From contig CM041297.1 in the NCBI GenBank assembly GCA_023052935.1, forward strand, positions 99,346,484 to 99,410,483: a DNA stretch of 64,000 bases, in the 5' to 3' direction. The translations under genes and the position numbers were made by a program. Of this stretch, positions 55,762 to 64,000 are shown one piece after another (within the stretch, counting starts at the first letter, position 1; each line of letters begins with the position of its first letter). The notes beneath the pieces were generated by a model, which saw only the letters and a program-made list of their open reading frames with translations, was not told the DNA's origin and did not search any database. This DNA is from Piezodorus guildinii (taxonomy: Eukaryota > Arthropoda > Insecta > Hemiptera > Pentatomidae).

Positions 55762-55910
55762 TAATTAGGAAGCAAGAAGATATTGAAAGAAGAGGGACTC
55801 AAACGAGAATACGAAAGGACCATGAAGGATGTTCGAAGTAAGAGTATTCCAAAAGACACTGGACCGGGCTAAAGAGAAGAGTTAATATTTTTTGGTTTTA
55901 TGGGACTGTG
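55762..55910 (+). repeat. Direct repeat flanking an RTE-like pol, left copy
   Basis: About 150 bases, including ggaagcaagaagatattgaa, 'gagaatacgaaagga', gtattccaaaagacactgga and 'ccgggctaaagagaagag', recur at 57,258-57,410 in the same orientation with roughly one change in five or six bases. It may be coding sequence from the linker upstream of RT, duplicated. Confidence 0.83.
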
Positions 55911-55959
55911 TATGGATACAGTGGCGAGAGACTTAAGAGACAACCTCATCCTTACAATA

Positions 55960-57230
55960 TGGGAATAAGAAAGGATGCCTCAAGTTAGGAGACAAGGTAT
56001 CATTTGCCCCCTTCACAAGAAGGGTGACCAAAGGGAGTGCGACAACTACAGGGATGTAGTACTCCTTTCGAGCGCCTAAAAGGTGTTGTCGAACATTCTT
56101 TTCAAGAGACTCAGCCCGATGCTGAAAGGGAGATAGGCAACTACTAGGCTGGATTTAGAAGGCGTAGATCAACTACGGACCAGATCTACCTGAGAATGAT
56201 TCTGGAAAAACTAAAGGAATACAGCATGGTTACGCACCACCTTTACCTGGATTTGAAGTCTGCATATGATAGCGTAACCCGACCCGAACTCTACCAGGTG
56301 CTAGAGGAAATGAGCATACCCAGAAAGTTGATTCGTCTTGTGAGAATGACCATGTTTGGCTCGAACAGTGTAGTTCGTATTGGATCATGCTTCTCCGAAC
56401 GTATAGACAGGATGACGCCCTTGCATGCCTTATCTTTCATTTGGTGGTCGAGAGAGTAGTACGTCGATCAGGAATCCAAACACGGGCCACCTTATTCAAC
56501 AGTACGGTATAGATATTGGGATGCGCATACATAGCTGCAAGATCTGAGCGTGCCCTAAAAGAAGCGTTCGTTGTTCTGGAACAAGAAACAAAAAGTCTTG
56601 GCTTAGTTATCAATAAAGCCAAGACAAAGTACTTAAGAGTACGACTAACAGAGGCAGGGTCAGGTTATTCGAAGTTGGGCCGTACAGATTCCATATATAG
56701 CAAGGTTTCGTTCAGTATAAACGCTTAGCATGACTTGTCATATGAGATCAACCAATGAATTGCAATATTGGGCTTGCAAAATACTTCAAAAGCTTTGAAC
56801 CCTCTCAAAGAAAACTCTGGTTCGCCTGGTTCTTACCTATGAATCAGAAAACTGGGCCTTCACTAAAGCCAGTGAGAACATTCTTCACGTGTTTGAGAGG
56901 AAAATATTAAGAAGTATTTTTGGCCCGGTTCGAGAGGGAGATACCTGGAGAAGGAGGAAGAACCAGGAAATCTCAAGCTTGTATAGCGATCTATATATAA
57001 CTAAGTAGATCAAGATAAGGAGACTCCAATGAGCGGGTCGCGTGGCGAGGATGAAGGTGAGATTCCCAAAAGGATATTGGTTGAGAAAGTTTATGGTATT
57101 CGAAAAGTGGGCAGGTCGAATGTGAGCTGGGCTGGTTCAAAATCTCCCCAAGGCGTCAGAAAATGGAGAGCTGCAACACCAGACAGGGACTGTCGGAGAC
57201 TTTTAGAGGAGGCCTTGACCCGTTAATGGG
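55960..57230 (+). pseudogene. RTE-like retrotransposon polymerase
   Basis: Frames change several times, but the order is clear: QGIICPLHKKGDQRECDNYR and VLSNILFKRLSPMLKG (56,000-56,130, fingers), AGFRRRRSTTDQIYLRMILE (56,150), HHLYLDLKSAYDSVTRPELY (56,240, motif A) and IPRKLIRLVRMTMFGSNSVV. The catalytic YADD region at about 56,510 has been reduced to LGCAYIAARS, with the Asp pair lost. KSLGLVINKAKTKYLRVRL, LTYESENWAF and a tail with VGRSNVSWAGSK and WRAATPDRDCRRLLEEALTR follow, ending at 57,224. The endonuclease is missing. About 150-bp direct repeats lie on both sides. Confidence 0.8.
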
Positions 57231-57257
57231 TTGTTGCGCCAACTATGTTCATAAGTG

Positions 57258-57410
57258 TGATTAGGAAGCAAAAAGTCATTGAAAGAAGAGAGACTTAAAT
57301 GAGAATACGAAAAGAGCAGGGAGGATGCTCTCGGGAGGGTATTCCAAAAGATACTGGACCGGGCTGAAGAAAAGAGCTAACATATTTTTGTTTTCATGGG
57401 ATTGTGTAGA
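57258..57410 (+). repeat. Direct repeat flanking an RTE-like pol, right copy
   Basis: It has ggaagcaaaaagtcattgaa, 'gagaatacgaaaaga', gtattccaaaagatactgga and 'ccgggctgaagaaaagag' in the same order as 55,762-55,910. It starts about 30 bases after the pol stop codon. Confidence 0.83.
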
Positions 57411-58344
57411 GAAGTAAGAAAAACAGGAACTTGTTTTCTGGAAATGGATCATGGTTTCAAATTAAATATGAAAAAAAATAAACATTCCTATCTATCTATT
57501 TATTACACACAAACACTGAATATATTTCAAAATATACGAAAAATAAATGCTGCATAGGAACACAAAAAAAACATAAAACTATCATAAGTAATGAATGAAA
57601 AAAATCAAAGCGGGAAATAAATATCTACACTTTTAGGCTTTAGAAATGCGTTTTAAGTTCCAACAAAGTTCCTGTATTTGAGGTTTTATAAACCTTTAGG
57701 GAAATATTACAATGAATTCCAAGAAAGGGCTTTAAACAGAATGCGTAACAAAAATAAATTATGTGAGATAATTTAAACTCGGCAATAAACAGATTAAATG
57801 ACAGGCTGTAGAAGTGAGTACTTTAGCAAAGACCCTAGCAGGCAAAACTCTCTCAGGCTCTTAAAGGCTGTCTTGAATGCTAAGTCGGGCATTTTGTTGC
57901 AGCGCGAGGAGCAAACGAGGGACCCTTCTTAAATTTTATTATTATCGCCCAAGAAAAGAAAATGTCATTATAAATAATTCATATAATCAATAAACAGAAA
58001 ACTAGGCGATTCTTCCACAAAGCCATCTATAGAATTATTCAAGAAACTTTTATACACTTCCTCTTGTCCTTACCTCCTTTTGTACACAAGTTAGACTCAG
58101 GAATACTTTTAAAATTAAATTTTGGGAAGTTTATAAACTTTAGAATTTGAACTAGTTTATTTTATTTTGTGATAAGAAACAGATAGTTGGATAAAAGCGC
58201 TAGAAACTATGACCTTTTTATACAGTTAAAGTTTAACTTTAGTTTTTTATATTAGTATTACATGAGGAAGCTTTTCTTATTTATCCATATTAAAACAAGC
58301 ACAAGTTTTTTCTTCCATCATCTTTTTTATCATCATTATTATAT
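57411..58344. other. AT-rich DNA, nothing recognised
   Basis: No gene or repeat was identified in this stretch. Confidence 0.45.
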
Positions 58345-58364
58345 AATTCGTCAATTTCAGTCAA

Positions 58365-58412
58365 CGTTTCGGAGGTTTGTCCCCATCATTAAGGTTAAAA
58401 AGGTTTTAAAAC
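58365..58412 (-). ncRNA. Lone half hammerhead-like motif (decayed)
   Basis: The minus strand reads CTTAATGATGGGGACAAACC followed by TCCGAAACGTTGAC. The GAAACGTT half is intact, CTGATGA is altered (CTTAATGA), and a short GG...CC stem II is possible. There is no second arm within 200 bases and no target duplication. It is probably a solo remnant of the same element type as at 13.9 and 33.5 kb, or a chance match. Confidence 0.35.
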
Positions 58413-58733
58413 AATTTTGCTTTTAGTTACATTTATTAAATTGTTTTCTATATCTATATATACCAATTTTCTTGAAGTCACTTATTAAATAAAATTTCCA
58501 TAATATAAAATTAACTATAATTACCTCCTTTGATTGATACATATTATTTTTTGTAGCTAACTGCTACATCCACTTATAAAAGTCTATTATTGGCTCACTG
58601 TTATATTTTGTTTATAATACTAACAAACTTTGTTACATTAACATGATTCCTGAGGTCTGTATTTATTTTTATTTTGATGTTATTATTTAATTTGTTTTTC
58701 ACTTTTTTATTTTCTATTTTTTTTATTAAAATT

Positions 58734-58834
58734 TTATATTATTTATTATGTCAGCGTAATGAGTAAAGAAGTTTATTATAAAACAGATACCAAAAATCTA
58801 GGTACTCATTACGCTGACATAATAAATAATATAA
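58734..58834. repeat. Perfect 32-bp inverted repeat with 37-base spacer
   Basis: tactcattacgctgacataa and its following 12 bases (58,803-58,834) are the exact reverse complement of 58,734-58,765. The spacer contains no coding matter. Perfection over 32 bases in AT-rich DNA implies recent origin or constraint. Candidates are a foldback/MITE remnant or a snap-back duplication. Confidence 0.92.
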
Positions 58835-58839
58835 TAAAA

Positions 58840-59340
58840 ACTGTTAAAAACTTGTATTCAATTGATTCGAGAAACATGTTGAATGCTAAAATGAAGTAAT
58901 TTGTATTTATATTTCTACTGGAGGGAGATTTTGTTAGGTCAGAGTTATGGAAAGAGGTCTGTGTTTCATTCGTTTTAAGCTGCTATTCAATAACCGCGGT
59001 AATTTAAGCTAAGCTGCGAGAAAAGGGATCGACTTGTTAGAAATCTTAGATTAATGTCGAGAATCGTATAATTATTGCTGAAAATTGCAATAGAATGATT
59101 AATGAGAAATTATAACCGCTAAGCCCTATCATTTAATACAATTTATTTATATAAGAAATATGTAATGAAATAATTGTAACAATTGTATAAAAATAAAAAT
59201 GAATACATCATAAAATAAGAAAGAAAGGGAAGAATATTGGCTTAACAGAATAAAATGAAAGGTTAGTTAAGTATTTTTACGATTATATTGCGAGAAAAAA
59301 ACAAAAACAAGAAAAAACAATTATCTGTACCTCTACAACT
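58840..59340. other. AT-rich DNA, nothing recognised
   Basis: No feature could be supported. Confidence 0.45.
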
Positions 59341-59357
59341 AATGGGCCAGTGAATAT

Positions 59358-59470
59358 TGAGTTACTGTTTCTAGGCCAACGGCTGTGCTATGCGGTGATA
59401 AAGCCGAGATCAAACTCAGCCACTAGGATTTTTCCTATTTTTGGTATCCACTTTTAGAGGCTCGACCTTA
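59358..59470 (+). mobile_element. tRNA-derived SINE, family 1, copy 5 (weak)
   Basis: The box A-like ggctgtgctatgcggtgata, box B-like gagatcaaactcagcc and the following cactaggatttttcctattt agree with the head-to-body junction of copies 1 and 3. The rest of the body is not recognisable. Confidence 0.45.
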
Positions 59471-59474
59471 ATGT

Positions 59475-59890
59475 TCCGTTTATTTCAGACCTAATTCCGT
59501 CCGAATTTTCCAAATTCCACCAGAACCTCATTCATCATCCTAATCCTCTAGCTCAATCCCTATCCAGCTCCACTCATCCATACAACCTACCTAGAAGGTT
59601 GAAACGGCAGTGGCTCCGCGACCTTTTGTTAATATATTGGAGTTCTAGCACTGGCTAGATTCTCCACTCAATGTGATATAGGTATGAGTGTGTGTATTTG
59701 TAAATAATTATGAGTGATTTCTTGATTTTATTGTATTTATTCATTATTGTGTATATATTTTATTGTAATTTTAAGCCGTGCAAATATTGTATGAATGTAG
59801 TATGTATGATATCTTTCACCACTACTATTGATGTCCATATTGGGACAGATTGTAATTTTACTCAATAAAAATCGTTGTTGAATGAAAAAA
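59475..59890 (+). pseudogene. Jockey-clade 3' end with poly-A tail
   Basis: The last about 60 codons of a Jockey RT are readable in frame: PSEFSKFHQNLIHHPNPLAQSL, then YNLPRRLKRQWLRDLLLIYW and a stop at 59,656-59,658. A 230-bp 3' UTR follows, with tattgtatgaatgtagt and ctcaataaaaatcgtt, and a run of nine A at 59,885-59,893. The 3' UTR blocks recur at 43.1-43.2 kb. It is truncated just upstream of the C-terminal tail, a typical short insertion. Confidence 0.8.
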
Positions 59891-59899
59891 AAACTGTTA

Positions 59900-60045
59900 G
59901 AGGCAAGTCGCAGGAGGGTTCCCATTTCCCAGAGTCAGCCCACTGATATTGTAGAATAACAGAATAAATAATATTCTACAGCCGGGATTCAAACTTGGGA
60001 TCTGGAGAATAGTAGACTATCCAATAGACCACGTTGCTCCCTTAT
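59900..60045 (-). mobile_element. tRNA-derived SINE, family 2, copy 2
   Basis: On the minus strand: gggagcaacgtggtctattg with gatagtctac (box A-like) and agtttgaatccc (box B-like) 30 bases on, then an AT-rich segment and tcagtgggctgactctggg. The head matches 39,828-39,905 in its first bases and in box spacing. The acceptor stem does not form, so it is not a functional tRNA gene. Confidence 0.55.
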
Positions 60046-60480
60046 TGTATGAAGTTTTAAAACTGGTATTTCTTTTTAAGAGACGAAAGCCATCAAGTCT
60101 AAAACAAAACAGAATCATAATATTTTTAAAATTCAAGCCATATCTTTTTATGTGTTCAACATCGAGATTCGTTCAGATTTATTAATTCCATACCTGTTGA
60201 TGTTATTTCGTAAACGCTTTTGTTTTGTGGCCCAGTCGTAGACCAAGTGGAACCTAAAATTAGATAAGATAAACCTTTATTTACACATATTTACAATTTT
60301 GTTGATACATAAAGTTTATATAAAAAGTAAAAAAACATCAAAAAGGTAAATAAAGCATTGCATAGCTCAAATTGAAGCAACAGGAATGAAGAAGCTGTCA
60401 TAATTAGAGTAAGAATTGGGTATACACGTCTAACACACTTTCTAATAATCCACACCAGCGAAATGTGAATTATGTGATTT
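60046..60480. other. AT-rich DNA, nothing recognised
   Basis: No feature was found up to the Ty3/gypsy fragment. Confidence 0.45.
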
Positions 60481-60489
60481 GCAGTTAAC

Positions 60490-61215
60490 GACTATATTCT
60501 AGAAGAATGTCCATTACATCGAAAACACTTTCATGAAGCAGGAATAGAAAGAAGGCCTCACGGTGAACCTAACGAAGTCTTGCTTCGCTCGTTATAAGGT
60601 CGAGTTCCTAGGGCATAAGAAGAACGCCTCAGGAATCAGCGCACAGCCAGAGAAGGTGTAGGCCATATTATCCTACCCTAGACCTGTTATTATTAAGATC
60701 CTGCGACGTTTCCTGAGTATCTCTAACTATTATTGCCGTTGAATAGCCAGGGTTGCGAAAATGCAAGCTCTGCTTAACAGGTTCCTTGCTGGAGCGAAGA
60801 AGAATGACATGAGGCCTGTCCATGGAACAATGAAGCCATAGAAGATTTCGAGCACTGCAAGTCTGGCATCAAAAATTCTGCCGTGCTGGGACATCCAAAG
60901 CTAGTTAGTTAGTCCTGTTATGCGAGTCCTCCAGCACAGCTAAGACAGCCTTGAAGCAGAAGGATGGCGACGTATGGCGGCCTCTTATATTTTTCTCCAG
61001 TGCTCTCGCTCCAGAGCGGAAGAAGTACGCCACCTACGATAGGCAACTATTGGCTATCCACCGGGCGGTCAAAAACTTCCGCTACTACATGGATGGGAAA
61101 CATTTTACTCCAATTAAAATGTCCTCTGGTCAACAAGCTGGCACCCGGCGAGATCTAAAATCATGTTATTTTGGTAAATTACATCTGCGCCGATGGTGGG
61201 GTGGCTAATCTTTGC
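60490..61215 (+). pseudogene. Ty3/gypsy LTR retrotransposon RT-RNase H fragment
   Basis: With frame changes, the plus strand gives KVEFLGHKISASGI and PEKVEAILSYPRP (the segment after the RT palm), then RFLSISNYYCR and AKMQALLNRFLAGAKKND. The 85-codon frame 60,951-61,208 reads KQKDGDVWRPLIFFSSALAP, ERKKYATYDRQLLAIHRAVK and FRYYMDGKHFT. This is the Ty3/gypsy RNase H, with the Glu of the YDRQLLAI region visible. The catalytic YxDD box and the LTRs are absent. The usual continuation (TDHKPLV) is damaged just after MDGKHFTPI. No integrase is seen. It is an internal fragment only. Confidence 0.85.
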
Positions 61216-61224
61216 AACGATGAA

Positions 61225-62140
61225 TCGCCATGACATTCCCGCCGGAGCCCAAGATGAAGATTTTGGACAATGGTTCCTTACATAGGAACGGGCGTCCTAT
61301 TGGTAGCGTACTTCGTCATGTTCTTCAGGGTGGCTCCAGTATCCACCAGATATCTGACCCCGGACTTCTTATCGGTGACGAAGAGTCGTGGGTTGTTAGC
61401 CATAGCGACGGGAACTGCCTTGTTTGCTGGTATGACAAGCTTAAAGCCCTAGCCGGTTTTCCCTGAAGCGCTCATGGTAGAATCATAGGATCCGTCTACT
61501 CTTCTTGCTTTTAAAGCCCCCCGCGACTCCGACTAGGTGGTCTGCTGTCCGGCCGTATTGTCTTGGGCGACATTTGCGCTTTTAGAGCGACTACTTCGGC
61601 AGTATGAGGCTCGAGGGCTGCTTCAAGGTCTTCTTTATCCCTTCTTGAAGGCCGCGAAGTTGGCTCCAGCTAATATGCCATAATCGGGTTACTTGGGGGT
61701 TGCTGAATCTCCGCTATCTTATCAGCAATTTGGGCCAGATCTGTATGATCAGTAGGGGGCAAAGCTGCCTGCATTACCTCAGGTAACCCCCGAAACCATA
61801 GAGTACTGAGTATGTCCTCCTGCCAGCTGCTGCATCTCCCGCAGAAATAGGAAAGACCTCTGATCGCCGAATTTCTGCTCTTCTAGAAGTTTCTTTATCT
61901 TCAAGCTATCTGACTGCCGAAGCTGGAAAGCAACCTCTCTTTTAACCTCTTATTTGGCTCAGTTGCGGACGGATTACGAACCATATCTGCGACTTGCCTG
62001 AGGCTCTGAAAATCAAGCTGGGCGGTAATCAGCTGAAATTTACTCTTAATATTGCTGATCTTACATGAAATGAAATACCGCCTCAGCTTAAATAAATCAC
62101 AGATCTGGCTCTCCTTTTCAGTTGCAGTTTTATAAATGTT
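61225..62140 (-). pseudogene. Ty3/gypsy gag-protease fragment, opposite strand
   Basis: On the minus strand from about 62,080 one reads SKFQLITAQLDFQSLRQVAD and VRNPSATEPNKRLKERLLS, then KKLLEEQKFGDQRSFLF and REMQQLAGG (61,920-61,820), which are the conserved capsid-region motifs of arthropod Ty3/gypsy gag. Further on, NPRLFVTDKKSGVRYLVDTGA (first 20 quoted as NPRLFVTDKKSGVRYLVDTG) near 61,400-61,330 is the retropepsin-like protease with its DTG active site. Several stops separate the pieces. Orientation is opposite to the adjacent RT-RNase H fragment, so the two are not one colinear copy. Confidence 0.75.
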
Positions 62141-62257
62141 GGTAGTCTCGCCAGCGCGTCGGGGGCCGCTGCAGACCCCACCTCTACTTTCTGCTACTCA
62201 GTGTCCAAAGTCTATAAATCGTAGAATGGCATATTGTCCGTTCTGTTGTGTGTTTTT

Positions 62258-62264
62258 ATATATA

Positions 62265-62315
<51 letters not shown>

Positions 62316-62328
62316 ATATATATATATA
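62258..62328. repeat. (TA)n microsatellite
   Basis: About 60 bp of TA with two breaks. Confidence 0.93.
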
Positions 62329-62339
62329 TTTTTAAGGGA

Positions 62340-63504
62340 GGTTACAATAGATTTGCCAATGTAAAATAAAATAATCTTTATACAATACTAAAAAAAAAAT
62401 TAATTAACAAATAAAAATCAGCTTCAATTAAATATAAAGAGGACAAAAATAGAAAGATGTCTGAAGCAGTGACAAATCCATTTCACATAACCTCTTTGCT
62501 CCCACCGGCTGTGTTTGTAACCTCACTCCATCACACACATCAGGCCTGTCACAAAGGAAATCATAAACCCGATTAATTAGCTTTGATTTTAGTGGTAGTG
62601 GACATCTGTACGTTAAATAGTTATATAGGAGATACAGATCTTTAAATAAAAAATTTTTCCTCATAAAAATCAGAAATCAGTATTTTTTTAATTTATTATA
62701 TATTGTCCCTTCAATATCTCCACAACTATTCATTTTAGCGAAAAAATTTATGTCATTATTTTAAAGATATTTTAAGTACTAGAATTTTGTTTTCAATACA
62801 GGTGATAATTTTTGAGATATTTTAATTTTATTCTAATTTACAAAATTTTGTTCTCGCCCTTTCCCCTACAAAAATCGACGCGGAAAACTGGGGATTTTTA
62901 CCAGTTAATAAGGAAAAGGTACTGAACAATTTCTAACATGTTTTTATTTTTATTTTTTTTGGATAATCGTATTAAAAACTAATTTTACTGTACTAAATGT
63001 CATAATGCACACTAAGTGAGTGCATCATCGCAAAAAATAAGGTAATGCTATAAATCAGAAGAATATTAAAAAATATATATTCTTACAACTTAACAGAGTG
63101 TCAAAGAGCTTCCATAAGAAATCTATTAGTCGTAGAAACAAAGAAAAACTATCTTGATTAGAATCGCTTGTAAATAGACATATTAACTATAACACGCCAT
63201 ACCAAATGCAGCAAACATTTCCTTGCACGTAAACAAATGGCTAATTATTGGCTCTGTGAACCGATTAATCGACAAAGGGCGCAACCAATAGAAACATGAA
63301 TTATCAGGAAATTATTACTAATCCGAACAGAAGAACACAAACGCCTTTTAATATCAAGATATAATTAAGATATGGTCAAGATAAGATTAAATTTCCTACG
63401 TATTTAATTATTAATAACTAAAATTAATCAGTAATAGCACTTTTAGGATCAACGTCGAGTAAAATAAAAAAAGAGTATTATAAGTTTTGACAATAAATAA
63501 TATA

Positions 63505-63551
<47 letters not shown>

Positions 63552-64000
63552 ATTATATAAAATATATAAAAACAAAAAAAAAAATATTGACTATATCTAA
63601 ATATGCCTATTACTAAATAAAATAATGAAACAAAAAGTTATTTTGTTTAATTAGAAAACTATTGCCTTATCTCAAATAGTGGCTTTTTCTAAACTAAAAT
63701 CGATTTTACTTTATATTCTTGCCTCAAACTTATTATTTTTATAGATTCATTGCTTCTCTTTCTTTCTTTGATTTTTCTTTCTTTCTTTTTCTGGTTCTGT
63801 TATCAATTTAATTTAACTATTTAATTCTTGGAAGTAATTATAAATTTATGATTTTTAGGGGTGTCTTTTGTATGAGACTATCCCCTGACTTTTTCAATTG
63901 TTACCAGTTTAGTGATAATTCTTTTCTTAAAAAAAAAAAATATGGCTCATGCAGCCGATCTGGAAAGAAAAAGAAAAAATATATAGTGGAGTAGAAAGAG
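62340..64000. other. AT-rich DNA, no gene recognised
   Basis: It contains a TA run (63,509-63,547) and a TTTC-rich stretch (63,750-63,800). A 78-codon frame at 62,428-62,664 (minus) has no recognised family. Nothing else was found to the window end. Confidence 0.45.

Noticed and set aside
55762..57410. LTR retrotransposon with 150-bp LTRs
   Set aside because: The enclosed polymerase has non-LTR RT motifs, and no protease, integrase, primer-binding site or TG...CA ends are found.

Overview
The window is AT-rich eukaryotic DNA packed with transposon remains. I found no host protein-coding gene, no rRNA gene and no true tRNA gene. The element mix points to an arthropod, most likely an insect: R1-clade, Jockey-clade, I-clade and RTE-like non-LTR retrotransposons, Helitrons with CTAG ends, tRNA-derived SINEs, a Tc1/mariner-like MITE, Ty3/gypsy fragments and long (TA)n, (CA)n and (CT)n microsatellites. 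I cannot name the species from sequence alone. Nearly all coding matter is broken by frameshifts, stops and truncation.

Layout. 0-9 kb: AT-rich DNA, two copies of a dispersed repeat called here family A, an R1/LOA-like reverse transcriptase-RNase H remnant (5.3-6.7 kb), a Jockey fragment (7.5-8.3 kb) and a SINE. 9-17 kb: an I-clade fragment with a clean target-site duplication (TSD), an RTE-like tail inserted beside it, a complete non-autonomous Helitron (12.78-13.64 kb), a palindromic hammerhead-motif element (13.84-14.17 kb), and a family A copy interrupted by an RTE-like fragment. 17-28 kb: a 3.9-kb Jockey element enclosed by distant direct repeats, then a nearly full-length R1-clade element (23,055-27,650, minus) inserted in a (GT)n/(AC)n microsatellite with a 15-bp TSD.

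28-40 kb: five family A copies. One carries a MITE. Another has been split by a hammerhead-motif element, a Jockey fragment and an RTE-like element. A third, decayed hammerhead-motif element, an I-clade 3' end, two SINEs and two minisatellites are also here. 40-51 kb: large microsatellites, retroelement tails, a Helitron containing a SINE and an RTE fragment, and a 4.4-kb I-clade element (46,465-50,852, minus) with a 16-bp TSD. 51-64 kb: an RTE-like tail, one more family A copy, an RTE-like pol flanked by about 150-bp direct repeats, hairpins, SINEs, a Jockey 3' end and two oppositely oriented Ty3/gypsy fragments.

The most unusual observation is a small family of roughly 215-330-bp palindromic elements at 13.84, 33.51 and 36.15 kb, with a possible lone half at 58.37 kb. 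The better copies carry two outward-facing hammerhead-ribozyme-like cores (CTGATGA, short stem II, GAAAC-GTY). They share a right-end signature and each is bounded by a 13-bp direct repeat. They look like non-autonomous elements related to Penelope-like retroelements or retrozymes, but no Penelope reverse transcriptase is visible in the window.
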